Made by a program: the position numbers and the translations under genes. This document shows, in pieces, positions 31,860 to 38,944 of a DNA stretch of 46,318 nucleotides. The first letter of the stretch is position 1, and the number at the start of each line of letters is the position of its first letter. The notes under the pieces are model-generated. The model did no database searches and had not been told where the DNA came from. It saw only the letters and a list, made by a program, of their open reading frames with translations. Source of the stretch: a virus; the IMG/VR virus record IMGVR_UViG_3300042465_004586, positions 1 to 46,318 of that record; one strand, given 5' to 3'.

Positions 31860-32794
31860 ACGAAAACGTCTACGTCTAAATCCTTAGAATACTTTGTATC
31901 GGGCGGCAGAGTAATCAGCTTCATACCATAATTGTTGACGCCTTCGGGAAGAACAACACCCTCTTTAAGAGTTAGTGTGTTCTTCTTGAAGGGTGTATAG
32001 TCAACATAATGATGCCAACGACCATAACGCCATACAACACGCGCAACATCTGGGTGCATATCAGCCAACATCTGTGACTTGTTGATGGTGCCCTTCTCGT
32101 GGTAACGCTTACCTTCTACTTCTTCACCCTCTTCCAAGAATTCTTTGTGATAGAACTCTGCGGTATTACCACCCTTGACGGTTTGTGTAGCAACTTTACC
32201 CTGCAAGAACGCATTGAACTGCACCGTGCAGTCACCATCTTTGAGGACGCGAAGGCAAATATCAGTATCTTCATTGTAACGACCGCGCCAGCGATGCTTA
32301 CAATCGTTACGGATTAGCAATGTCGAGTAGATACGAGTGTTGGCGACATAAGGAGGATACTTCTGGTTCGGTGCAATGAAGAACCGATACTGCGGACCAG
32401 CAATGTAGAGGTTCTCATAACGGTCAAAGAAGTCTTCCATCACTTTGAAGAACACACCAGACTCCACGCGAATACGTTCGTTGCGATACAGACGATAGAA
32501 ATCTGAAATGTTATCATCTAGAACCCAGTGGGCATCTGCACCGATACTGATAGAGTGGTCCCATGCCCAGTTTCTAGCGCGACCGGGGCCATCACCGTGA
32601 TTGGAGAACGGCGCAACCAGCAGAGTGACACCAGAAAGTCCGAAATTGGTTATCGCATCTTTGTAGGGCTGCAAATCTTGAGGTTCGATAATGATATAAT
32701 GCGGCACTCTCATACGAGAAAGTGACCGCGAAGTAATCATAGTATCGGCACGACCCTTAGAAACAATGTAAACGGGGTATTTTGGGTTAGTCAT
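31856..32794 (-). CDS. TET-associated-type glycosyltransferase (TAGT)
   Basis: 312 aa. The start PVYIVSKGRADT followed by RMRVPHYIIIEPQD, GDGPGRARNWAWDHSI and HWVLDDNI (Asp93-Asp94) is the signature of the phage TAGT family, GT-A-fold enzymes found with TET dioxygenases. TAGTs glycosylate hydroxymethylated bases in phage DNA. The central RIYSTLLIRND and CLRVLKDGDCTVQFN fit sugar-nucleotide binding. No TET or cytosine C5 methyltransferase lies in this window; they would have to be elsewhere. It overlaps the GT-B gene by 8 bases. Confidence 0.85.
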   Translation of the reverse strand: MTNPKYPVYIVSKGRADTMITSRSLSRMRVPHYIIIEPQDLQPYKDAITNFGLSGVTLLVAPFSNHGDGPGRARNWAWDHSISIGADAHWVLDDNISDFYRLYRNERIRVESGVFFKVMEDFFDRYENLYIAGPQYRFFIAPNQKYPPYVANTRIYSTLLIRNDCKHRWRGRYNEDTDICLRVLKDGDCTVQFNAFLQGKVATQTVKGGNTAEFYHKEFLEEGEEVEGKRYHEKGTINKSQMLADMHPDVARVVWRYGRWHHYVDYTPFKKNTLTLKEGVVLPEGVNNYGMKLITLPPDTKYSKDLDVDVFV

Positions 32795-33869
32795 AAAACA
32801 AATGATCCAATGATGTTGATTTCCATCTCGCCAAACTATCAGCGAACATATTATTTAGGTTGAGAATCCAGTTCTCTTTACTGTGCTTGGCTTTAGTTCT
32901 ATTAGATATATCACACCTTTGCTCAAAAGTCAAGCCTTTCAGTGTATTAATAACATCTTCTAGTTCTTCTTGCTTGACATTCGTAGGAACCATGATATAG
33001 TCAGTATCACTATCAGCAACAGCTTGGCTACCATGTGTACCACTACTATCTGTAACAAGCACCAGAGGTAGTCCTCTTGTCAAGGCTTCTAATGCAGTAA
33101 TGCCCCATGACTCCACAGGACAAGTAGAAACGTAAACAGAACCAGTTGCCATTACTGCCATGGTATCATGGTGCTTCAAACCGCGAATTGTATCTCTTGG
33201 TGTTTCCCAATGAGCATTCTTCTCTGCATATTCTTTCTGTGTATCACTATCAAATAGAGGAATACTTGTTAGAACACAAGACTTTAGCGCAGACACTTTA
33301 AGTTTGTTGTGAAGAAAGAATGGATTCTTAGTAGGGTCCGTGCGACCAACTGTCACCGCATCAAAGTGTTTGTTTTCAGATACTTGTTCATCGCCGTTAG
33401 CAAAGGCTGAGTTGATATAACCATAAGCATTCAAAACATCATGGCCTACGATACGCTTAGAGATTGCATTCATCTTACTGTGTTGGTCTTTAGAGACGAA
33501 GTAAATGGAACCACCATTAGCAGCGAACTCTTCTTTGGCTTTGATGGATTCCACGTTGTAGATAGACCGAATACCAGGCGAGTGATTAAGCCACACCACC
33601 GGTAAATCAAACTGTTGAAATGCTACTGTATACGCATGACTGAAATGATTAGTGAAGATAATGTCTGGCTTATGCTCATTCACAGCCCGTTGCATGATAT
33701 CACCTGTTCTACGTTCCATTCTGTCTTCGAATGTAATGTAAACGGGTATCACGCCTTCGATGTTCTCATACACCAGCTTCTGGAATAACTCCACACCACC
33801 AAGCACAACATCCGACTCAAGTCGGACATTCTTATCTTTGTGCTGGATGACGGGCATTAGTATTCTCAT
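32787..33869 (-). CDS. GT-B-fold glycosyltransferase, GT4-like
   Basis: 360 aa. The N-terminal half has an atypical start GGVELFQKLVY and HSPGIRSIYN. The C-terminal half has the E-x7-E motif of retaining GT4 enzymes in PVESWGITALEALTRGLPLV (Glu253, Glu261) after a Rossmann-like VTVGRTDPTKNPFFLH. It would transfer a sugar from a nucleotide donor. It forms a run with a TAGT, an unknown, an epimerase and a sulfotransferase, suggesting one glycan- or DNA-modifying pathway. The start overlaps the upstream stop by 4 bases (ATGA). Confidence 0.85.
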   Translation of the reverse strand: MRILMPVIQHKDKNVRLESDVVLGGVELFQKLVYENIEGVIPVYITFEDRMERRTGDIMQRAVNEHKPDIIFTNHFSHAYTVAFQQFDLPVVWLNHSPGIRSIYNVESIKAKEEFAANGGSIYFVSKDQHSKMNAISKRIVGHDVLNAYGYINSAFANGDEQVSENKHFDAVTVGRTDPTKNPFFLHNKLKVSALKSCVLTSIPLFDSDTQKEYAEKNAHWETPRDTIRGLKHHDTMAVMATGSVYVSTCPVESWGITALEALTRGLPLVLVTDSSGTHGSQAVADSDTDYIMVPTNVKQEELEDVINTLKGLTFEQRCDISNRTKAKHSKENWILNLNNMFADSLARWKSTSLDHLFYD

Positions 33870-34477
33870 TCGGCTTCAATCCAGCGCAGAAGATAATTCG
33901 GTGTCCGTTCTAGCTTGGGGTGCCAGATTGCTTTAGACTTATCCGTCAGCACCTGGTCAATGCGCCGCGAGAACTCTTCATAGTCCTCAAGCCGACGAAA
34001 CTTCACAATAACCGAACGAATTGGTCCGTTATCTTCTAGATACTCAAACTCTGGCATCCCCACCCAATGCTCTTTCCAAGCACTCTCTTCGGTATCATTC
34101 ACTTCCACTTCAAGCGAAGCTAGATTCTTATCCGTTCGCGGAGCGCATAGGCGCCTATCCACATCCACCAATGGTGCTTGGCCATCATCAAACAGCGCAG
34201 CACGAGGGTCTGCCAAAGGGTACCAGAAGTCTTTAAGATTACTCGCTACGATATACCCGATACGCTTAGAGAGGTCTACGATATCTTCTACGGTGCGGAA
34301 GTGGACGTAGATAGCCTTCCACAGGTCTTGGTCTACCTTCTTCTTACCAGAATTATCCGCAAGCGGAGTATCTATCACCCCTACCAGATGCTCAAGGGAC
34401 ATGCGATACTCGTCTTGCATCCGCGCATTCTGGTCGAGATAGTTTTCATAATCACCAGATTCTTTTACTTCACTCAT
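33866..34477 (-). CDS. Phage protein with two copies of a ~35-residue motif
   Basis: 203 aa. Two similar segments are visible: AIYVHFRTVEDIVDLSKRIG with FWYPL after it (about 55-90), and SVIVKFRRLEDYEEFSRRID with IWHPK after it (about 150-185). The pattern h-x-F-R-x-x-E-D-x-x-x-h-S-R-R-I ... W-x-P occurs, as I recall, in phage proteins encoded beside DNA modification genes. No catalytic residues can be named. It starts after CTCCTTAT-type spacing downstream of the epimerase gene and is coupled to the GT-B gene by ATGA. Confidence 0.68.
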   Translation of the reverse strand: MSEVKESGDYENYLDQNARMQDEYRMSLEHLVGVIDTPLADNSGKKKVDQDLWKAIYVHFRTVEDIVDLSKRIGYIVASNLKDFWYPLADPRAALFDDGQAPLVDVDRRLCAPRTDKNLASLEVEVNDTEESAWKEHWVGMPEFEYLEDNGPIRSVIVKFRRLEDYEEFSRRIDQVLTDKSKAIWHPKLERTPNYLLRWIEAE

Positions 34478-34508
34478 AACATCTCCTTATTCCACCAATA
34501 TAACACTA

Positions 34509-35354
34509 TTAGCTATACAAGTCAAGCATTTTCCTAATACCTTCTCTTAATTTCGTAGAAGGACCAAACCCAAGGTCTTTGCGCAATTTACTACCATCCA
34601 TACGCTGGTAAGGTATCTCAGAAAAATCCTTCTTATTATATAGGATAGGTAATTTGGTACCCATCTCCTCTTGGATTATATCAATAACCTCTCTCGTAGA
34701 GTAATTCTCCTCACTCGTCACGTTATAAGCGCCAGCTAGATTCTCCCTCCTCGCAAACGCCATAATAACCTCACACAGGTCGCCAATCCACAGATAGTCA
34801 CGGCGCATCTCCTCAGACCCCGCCCATATCATAGGCGCCTCACCGCACCGCAGCCGCGCCACCGTACCAGGTATCAGCCGCGTAAGGTTATTATCGTGCG
34901 GCCCGTAAGTATTCGTAAGCCGCAAAGAGATTACGTCCATACCATAATAGTCACGGTAGAAATCACACAGTTCCGCAGCCAACACCTTGGACTTCTCATA
35001 AGGAGAAAAGCCATTCAATGGTGCAGTCTCCGTCAATGGTTTCAGACTTTGCGCACCATATACCTTATCAGACTCCAGCACAATCACTGGAACACCAAGA
35101 CCTCGAGCGGATTCCAATACACTAGCAGTAGCAAGAGTATTACTGAGGAACGCACCCATGGGATTAGTCGCACACACCGATACAATAGAATTGCCAGCGC
35201 AGTGGACAATCGCCTCGATATTACTCATATTATCAACGGCTACGCGAAACTCCGTGGTCGCAACATCTAGATCGGTTACAACCCATTCCACAGTGGGTTG
35301 ATGGTATCTCAGAGACTTACCAATGAAGCCTTCATGCCCAGTCAATAATATCAC
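34509..35354 (-). CDS. NAD(P)-dependent sugar-nucleotide epimerase/dehydratase, extended SDR
   Basis: 281 aa from GTG 35354, chosen because GTG overlaps the upstream TGA (GTGA) and places the nucleotide-binding TGHEGFIG at the N-terminus. Dinucleotide motif about 5-12. The catalytic triad is Ser95 in LESDKVYG and Tyr119-x3-Lys123 in PYEKSK. LRLTNTYGPHD and RRDYLWIGDLCEVI are typical of the UDP-sugar epimerase/dTDP-dehydratase group. It would make an activated sugar for the neighbouring glycosyltransferases. The exact sugar cannot be told. Confidence 0.88.
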   Translation of the reverse strand: MILLTGHEGFIGKSLRYHQPTVEWVVTDLDVATTEFRVAVDNMSNIEAIVHCAGNSIVSVCATNPMGAFLSNTLATASVLESARGLGVPVIVLESDKVYGAQSLKPLTETAPLNGFSPYEKSKVLAAELCDFYRDYYGMDVISLRLTNTYGPHDNNLTRLIPGTVARLRCGEAPMIWAGSEEMRRDYLWIGDLCEVIMAFARRENLAGAYNVTSEENYSTREVIDIIQEEMGTKLPILYNKKDFSEIPYQRMDGSKLRKDLGFGPSTKLREGIRKMLDLYS

Positions 35355-35857
35355 GGCGTCAACTCTTTCCACTCTTCCGGGCTAATGACGTTACAATTTT
35401 TTCTAAAGTATCGATACTGTATCAACTCTTCTCTTAGACCCGATGAACCTTTAGCATCATGTCTATTAACATTGTTACTGTTAGATACCAGAGTACCCTC
35501 ATCCATGGGTAAGTAATCACTCAAGTTTTCGAAAGGAATTATCTCAAAGTCAACATAGCGTGGAATATTGATAAGATATGGCTGTCTGTGAACCCATATC
35601 CAAAAGTCTTTATCCATACCGTTGTGAGGTTCATGATGGATAAACCAACCCGTTGTCTCGAACACCTCAGCAGACTTCCATCTGTCTATAGGGTTTCGTA
35701 GCACAAGAACTCTTCTCGTAGTAGAATTTATCCACTCGTTCCATCGGTCATGCATACCCCTTGGCACCTCTTCGAAGCCAAAGTATTTGCGCATCGATGT
35801 ATGTCCACATCTAGTGTTAGACAATACATGGACATTACCGTTGTCGTGTATGAACAT
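35351..35857 (-). CDS. Sulfotransferase-family protein
   Basis: 168 aa. LSNTRCGHTSMRKYF (12-26) fits the 5'-phosphosulfate loop of PAPS-dependent sulfotransferases. VLVLRNPIDRWKSA (50-63) fits the 3'-phosphate-binding R-x-P-x-x-R/S motif. The C-terminus has only general features. Carbohydrate sulfotransferases of this size (Sulfotransfer_2 type) are known in marine microbes. It could sulfate the sugar built by the adjacent epimerase/glycosyltransferases. The gene is 0 bases from the 60-aa gene upstream and overlaps the epimerase start. Confidence 0.8.
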   Translation of the reverse strand: MFIHDNGNVHVLSNTRCGHTSMRKYFGFEEVPRGMHDRWNEWINSTTRRVLVLRNPIDRWKSAEVFETTGWFIHHEPHNGMDKDFWIWVHRQPYLINIPRYVDFEIIPFENLSDYLPMDEGTLVSNSNNVNRHDAKGSSGLREELIQYRYFRKNCNVISPEEWKELTP

Positions 35858-36040
35858 TCAGGTAGCTGCCTCGGTGCTCCGCTGTAGTATAGTAGCATTA
35901 ACTAGCTTCCACACAATCTGTTCAATGATATTGGCTTCTTCGTCCATATCCATATCATAGAGAGCCATCTGTAGGTCACCTACGCGGCCATCTACGAGGT
36001 CATCGAAATACGGGGCATCTTGTTCTAGTAGTATATTCAT
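35858..36040 (-). CDS. Small acidic hypothetical protein
   Basis: 60 aa, acidic (FDDLVDGRVGD, DMDMDEEAN) with an alpha-helical C-terminus (IIEQIVWKLVNATILQ). GAGGAG lies 9 bases before the ATG and a structured RNA region just upstream. No domain is recognised. Directly followed by the sulfotransferase gene (stop and start adjacent). Confidence 0.62.
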   Translation of the reverse strand: MNILLEQDAPYFDDLVDGRVGDLQMALYDMDMDEEANIIEQIVWKLVNATILQRSTEAAT

Positions 36041-36272
36041 TTACTTACTCTCCTCGACTTTATTTAGGGGTTTTTGGTGGCGCGAAAAATTCTGGTGGAG
36101 GCCATCAGCTTTTTCCTTGGTGCCAGGTGAACGACCTTAAAGCAAGCCGCGTCTAAAGTCTTGGCACCTAGCCCGGGCCCACCAGATTTCACTATGGCTT
36201 ACCTGGCTCTAAGTCTGTGCAACCGCACCTTACTACAACCGTATCTTACTACAGGTTACCGGGTTCGCCCGC
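36041..36272 (-). ncRNA. Possible structured RNA or leader, no gene found
   Basis: A 232-base gap without a convincing reading frame. On the minus strand three stems nest: TCTGGTGG(G)/(T)CCACCAGA (36186-36178 with 36099-36091), GGTGCCA/TGGCACC (36168-36162 with 36125-36119), and GACTTTA/TAAGGTC between them. The imperfect pairs are G.U on the minus strand and A.C on the plus strand, so the fold favours the minus strand. Further left in transcription lie a near-perfect 16-base direct repeat (GTAGTAAGRTRCGGTT) and CGGG-TTCG-CCCG. It could be a leader or small RNA for the downstream genes. Confidence 0.45.
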
Positions 36273-36497
36273 TCACTTCATGGCCCGACGGAGCCTTGCC
36301 ATATCTTTATCCATAAAGTCACCATCGGCTGACCACTGCCTAAACGCTACACATTCGAGCATCTTAGCACCACAGTCTTCCATCATCGGACATCCATCAC
36401 AGGGTACATCCCGTGCGCTCTCTGGTGTTCCAGTATCAAGCATCGATACCCGGCTGGGTTCGTGCTGATAATACATATCGAAGCCAATCATATCCAT
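36273..36497 (-). CDS. Small Cys-rich phage protein, likely metal or Fe-S binding
   Basis: 74 aa. Four cysteines in CDGCPMMEDCGAKMLEC (C-x2-C-x5-C-x6-C) suggest a zinc or Fe-S site. The N-terminal half is Met/Asp-rich and the C-terminus basic. Similar small phage proteins with CxxCP...C...C...F-x-x-W exist in my memory without known function. The ATG follows AAAAAAGGAAATATATT. Confidence 0.65.
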   Translation of the reverse strand: MDMIGFDMYYQHEPSRVSMLDTGTPESARDVPCDGCPMMEDCGAKMLECVAFRQWSADGDFMDKDMARLRRAMK

Positions 36498-36515
36498 AAT
36501 ATATTTCCTTTTTTA

Positions 36516-36848
36516 TTAGAGGTAGTATGGTCCAGTCCACTGGATCTTATAACCACCGTCTAGGATGTTACCACGTGCTTTGTTCTTAGTAGGTGCATTC
36601 CAACCAGCAGCTTTGAGGATATCACCCTTACGGAACCCCTTAGCGCAGTCTTCTTTCTGAATGAAGCCCCACACGCTGTTCTGTGTCACGATGCGGATAT
36701 ACTTGCGGCCTTCTTCGACGCGGATACCCTCTACAAACTCTTCATACATGCGGTCATTAATCTCGCTGCGGGCCTTACCACTGCATGTCTGCCATGCGAA
36801 GTAGTCGGCGTTGATATCTTGGATTAGCTGTTCAATCTGGTTCTGCAT
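36516..36848 (-). CDS. Hypothetical phage protein
   Basis: 110 aa. The second half reads KYIRIVTQNSVWGFIQKEDCAKGFRKGDILKAAGWNAP followed by a Lys/Asn/Gly-rich KNKARGNILDGGY and W-T-G-P-Y-Y, giving an SH3-like or small beta-barrel impression. I recall homologues in marine T4-like phages without assigned role. It has its own sigma70-like promoter at 36880-36907 and ATG after GAAAGAGAATCATC. Confidence 0.68.
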   Translation of the reverse strand: MQNQIEQLIQDINADYFAWQTCSGKARSEINDRMYEEFVEGIRVEEGRKYIRIVTQNSVWGFIQKEDCAKGFRKGDILKAAGWNAPTKNKARGNILDGGYKIQWTGPYYL

Positions 36849-36879
36849 GATGATTCTCTTTCTTTTCTCTTACTATACC

Positions 36880-36907
36880 AATATACACGATTCGCAGGGA
36901 ATGTCAA
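36880..36907 (-). promoter_or_regulatory. Repeated sigma70-like promoter
   Basis: Minus-strand TTGACA (36907-36902) and TATATT (36885-36880), spacer 16 bp with GCGAATC. Overlaps the last codon of the 68-aa gene upstream. Confidence 0.7.
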
Positions 36908-37110
36908 GCGGTATTTTGAAGAATTCTATTGCGCTTTGTGAGGCTATAACCATCTTCGTACCATGGTGCATCGTCTGGTGTGATGAGTTCGGTATAACGA
37001 ATGCCCGCTTGGACACGCATGTAATTCCAGAACTTACGAGCATCTTCGAAGTTATCGAACAGCTTGTCCTTAAGGGAATAGTTGTAATAGCGATATTGGA
37101 CCTTATACAT
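36904..37110 (-). CDS. Hypothetical 68-aa protein
   Basis: 68 aa. Aromatic-rich N-terminus (MYKVQYRYYNYSLKDKLFDNFEDARKFWNYM), then a Pro/Asp-containing loop and a basic tail. The pattern of a beta-strand followed by a DNFEDARKFW helix resembles many short phage proteins of the early region. No function known. The leader AGAGAAAGTGATTCGTTATG is shared almost exactly with other short genes here. Confidence 0.68.
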   Translation of the reverse strand: MYKVQYRYYNYSLKDKLFDNFEDARKFWNYMRVQAGIRYTELITPDDAPWYEDGYSLTKRNRILQNTA

Positions 37111-37141
37111 AACGAATCACTTTCTCTCTGACTTCTATTTC

Positions 37142-37169
37142 ACTATAGCAGAACCAGTAGTAATGTCAA
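37142..37169 (-). promoter_or_regulatory. Repeated sigma70-like promoter
   Basis: Minus-strand TTGACA (37169-37164) and TATAGT (37147-37142), spacer 16 bp with a TG just before the -10. It drives the 68-aa gene. The 100 bases upstream (37170-37270) hold no feature that I can see. Confidence 0.7.
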
Positions 37170-37270
37170 CCATTCATTTCAGCTAACCAAGTGATTGATT
37201 CATTAGAGTTATTCTTTAGTCGCTACACTCCTTTATAACACATGGCAAGTGATTCGTCAAGAGAAAAACA

Positions 37271-37303
37271 TAAAAAAGGTCCCCGAGTCGAAACCCGAGG
37301 ACC
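37271..37303 (-). terminator. Intrinsic terminator after the 54-aa gene
   Basis: Minus-strand 10-bp stem GGTCCTCGGG / CTCGGGGACC (two G.U pairs) around loop TTTCGA, followed by TTTTTT (37277-37272). Confidence 0.85.
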
Positions 37304-37332
37304 AGTGTGTGACCTAGAGAAAGGAAGTAAAA

Positions 37333-37497
37333 CTAGGTCATGATGAAACGCTGTGGCATACGCTTGTTGATAAAGCTAGTGGCATATTGCTCAACCGCAT
37401 GCTTGGAACCCTTTCGGTCCGCTACCCAGGAACCGTTAACGTATAGGTCCAGCAGGTAGGTACCAGGCTTTATCTTCGTAATGGTATAGTCTCGCAT
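37333..37497 (-). CDS. Hypothetical 54-aa protein
   Basis: 54 aa from ATG 37497 (MRDYTITKIKPG), supported by AGGAGAACC. An upstream in-frame extension lies on the promoter and is discarded. Beta-rich N-terminus TITKIKPGTYLLDLYVNGSWVADRKGS, then a helix with basic residues. No domain assigned. It is the only gene between its promoter (37549-37577) and the terminator at 37271, so it is monocistronic. Confidence 0.62.
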   Translation of the reverse strand: MRDYTITKIKPGTYLLDLYVNGSWVADRKGSKHAVEQYATSFINKRMPQRFIMT

Positions 37498-37548
37498 GGT
37501 GGTTCTCCTAGTGAGGGTTACCGAACCGTTATGATTCGTATTATCTAT

Positions 37549-37577
37549 AATATAACACAAAGGCACCATGGTGTCAA
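37549..37577 (-). promoter_or_regulatory. Repeated sigma70-like promoter
   Basis: Minus-strand TTGACA (37577-37572) and TATATT (37554-37549), spacer 17 bp. The conserved GCGAATC heptamer is not present here. Confidence 0.6.
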
Positions 37578-37753
37578 GTAAAAAATGCGCGGCGGTGCCG
37601 AGGAGGAGGGAATTGGCCGAGGATTAAGACCAGGTTATATGGTCGCTAATATGCTCTGGTGGCGTGGTCTAGTTCATGGACACTGGAATCTGAATATTAT
37701 ACTAATAGTTAGTGGGATTTACTAACCCCAGTTCAACCCAGTGTAACCCAGTG
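37578..37753. other. Noncoding gap with iterated ACTGGGTT repeats
   Basis: 176 bases without a supported gene. On the minus strand the motif ACTGGG(G)TT occurs four times from 37770 to 37723, each about 10-13 bases apart. The first copy overlaps the stop codon of the 51-aa gene. A short plus-strand 28-codon frame is present but has no ribosome-binding site. The repeats may be an operator or a binding site. Confidence 0.5.
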
Positions 37754-37909
37754 TCAACCCCAGTCTAGTTGTTCTCTCACCACTGGTACAATGACTGTCT
37801 TGTCATCTTCTCTTATAGCTTTATGGGTTGCTTCTCTCTCTGTGATATACTTACCATACTGGTGATTGGTATATCCTAGTTCATTCTCTATAAGATAATT
37901 GTTACTCAT
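37754..37909 (-). CDS. Hypothetical 51-aa protein, coupled third in a chain
   Basis: 51 aa (MSNNYLIENELGYTNHQYGK...), ATG at 37909 overlapping the preceding TAA (TAATG). An earlier in-frame ATG lies inside the membrane peptide gene and lacks a ribosome-binding site, so coupling decides the start. Polar, Asn/Tyr/His-rich N-terminus, then EREATHKAIREDDK and a beta strand VIVPVV. No family recognised. Confidence 0.6.
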   Translation of the reverse strand: MSNNYLIENELGYTNHQYGKYITEREATHKAIREDDKTVIVPVVREQLDWG

Positions 37910-38004
37910 TACACAAGGATGACCAATATAACGATGATTGCTACTACTAATGACCATTCTACTGGTCCATAGTCTTTGATGATTTCTTTAATAAATTTAA
38001 TCAA
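37909..38004 (-). CDS. 31-aa single-helix membrane peptide with TTG start
   Basis: 31 aa, start TTG at 38004 overlapping the previous TGA (TTGA). Basic N-terminus IKFIKEIIKDYGPVEW followed by one hydrophobic helix SLVVAIIVILVILV ending at the stop. It is flanked by overlapping starts and stops on both sides, which supports it in spite of its length. It could be a small membrane-active or inner-membrane protein made in early infection. Confidence 0.5.
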   Translation of the reverse strand: MIKFIKEIIKDYGPVEWSLVVAIIVILVILV

Positions 38005-38135
38005 AATTGATACTCCACCCAATAGTGTGCTGTTTTACCACTGGACCATGTTACCTTACTACCTCTATATCTCTTATATGGAATAAGAGGTGTTTCGGTT
38101 GGTAGTGGTAGTTTCTTCCATTCTTTCTCTGTCAT
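38001..38135 (-). CDS. Hypothetical 44-aa protein
   Basis: 44 aa (MTEKEWKKLPLPTETPLIP, then YKRYRGSKVTWSSGKTAHYWVEYQF), ATG at 38135 after GAGAGATAACAGT. Basic and aromatic-rich, likely a small beta-rich protein. It heads the coupled chain 38135-37754. No family recognised. Confidence 0.6.
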   Translation of the reverse strand: MTEKEWKKLPLPTETPLIPYKRYRGSKVTWSSGKTAHYWVEYQF

Positions 38136-38192
38136 ACTGTTATCTCTCTATACAAAAATAATGAAAAATTGTTCATTTCGGCCGTGTGGTGA

Positions 38193-38342
38193 TCATATAA
38201 TTGGTACACTAATAGAGGTCTTTTGCCATTGCTCTTCACCATTATCCTCTGACAATAGCCTGTTCTCCTGTATCTTCTTTACCACTTTACCGGTTTGTTC
38301 GTCATACCAGTATTCTATGATTTCTTCACGGATTTTCTTCAT
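38193..38342 (-). CDS. Hypothetical 49-aa protein
   Basis: 49 aa (MKKIREEIIEYWYDEQTGKVV...). N-terminal charged helix followed by a short strand ISVPII at the end. ATG at 38342 lies inside the His-rich gene's 3' end, 15 bases before its stop, so the two overlap. No function assigned. Confidence 0.58.
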   Translation of the reverse strand: MKKIREEIIEYWYDEQTGKVVKKIQENRLLSEDNGEEQWQKTSISVPII

Positions 38343-38472
38343 TGTCCTCGGCCTTCTTCAATGCTTTTGCTGCAATATTGGCACAGGTATATCCGTGTCC
38401 ATGGCCGTGTGAATGACCGAACTTCTCGATTTCTTTGAGGGCTTGTTCATATACCTTCAGCAGTTCGGTCAT
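38326..38472 (-). CDS. 48-aa His-rich small protein
   Basis: 48 aa. Helical N-terminus MTELLKVYEQALKEIEKFG, then HSHGHGHGYTC at 20-30, then a Lys/Ala/Glu helix. The His-Gly alternation plus Cys30 suggests divalent metal binding (Ni or Zn). ATG at 38472 overlaps the HD gene stop (ATGA), so it is coupled to the hydrolase, which needs a metal. No known family. Confidence 0.62.
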   Translation of the reverse strand: MTELLKVYEQALKEIEKFGHSHGHGHGYTCANIAAKALKKAEDNEENP

Positions 38473-38918
38473 TTGTTGGGTACCTGGGCTAGTAGTTCAA
38501 GATAGAATTGATTATACTTGGCCAGACGGGCGATATCCTTTTCGGTAACACCCTTGAGGCGACGGATATCGGTGTTGTGGCGAAGGTCTGACATCTTCAC
38601 TCTCATGGCATCTTCGTTGGCCATTACCTCTTGCTTGTATTGGTCATAGGATTGACCTGGCATCTTGGTGAGTGCGGAGACTGCGGCTAGAACACGTTCG
38701 GTGCAACCAATGGCGCGTAGGTCGTCCCAGGTGGTATCGGTATCTTCGATAACGTCATGAAGCAATGCGATGCACTGGAGTTCTTCGTCTGTTGTCTTGA
38801 GGTAATGCATCACCTTCATTGGGTGAAGGATGTATGGGTTACCACCGCGGTCAAACTGACCTGCATGGGCATTCGTGGCTAGGACGAGGACTTTACCGAG
38901 TAGTTCACCTTTTTTCAT
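38469..38918 (-). CDS. HD-domain hydrolase, MESH1/SpoT-like (p)ppGpp hydrolase family
   Basis: 149 aa from ATG 38918; TTG two codons earlier is possible. Motifs of the RelA/SpoT hydrolase domain are present: HAGQFDRGGNPYILHP with His32, ALLHDVIEDT with His54-Asp55 and Glu58-Asp59, and KMSDLRHN with Asp111 and Asn115. It is a single-domain protein like small alarmone hydrolases. It would cleave ppGpp or a similar nucleotide, reducing the stringent response in the infected cell. It carries its own promoter at 38945-38973. Confidence 0.85.
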   Translation of the reverse strand: MKKGELLGKVLVLATNAHAGQFDRGGNPYILHPMKVMHYLKTTDEELQCIALLHDVIEDTDTTWDDLRAIGCTERVLAAVSALTKMPGQSYDQYKQEVMANEDAMRVKMSDLRHNTDIRRLKGVTEKDIARLAKYNQFYLELLAQVPNK

Positions 38919-38944
38919 AATCAAATCTCTTTCTCTATATTATT

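Noticed and set aside
37639-37725. 28-codon plus-strand Trp-rich frame
   Set aside because: No ribosome-binding site, opposite to all neighbours, and within the noncoding gap; chance is adequate.
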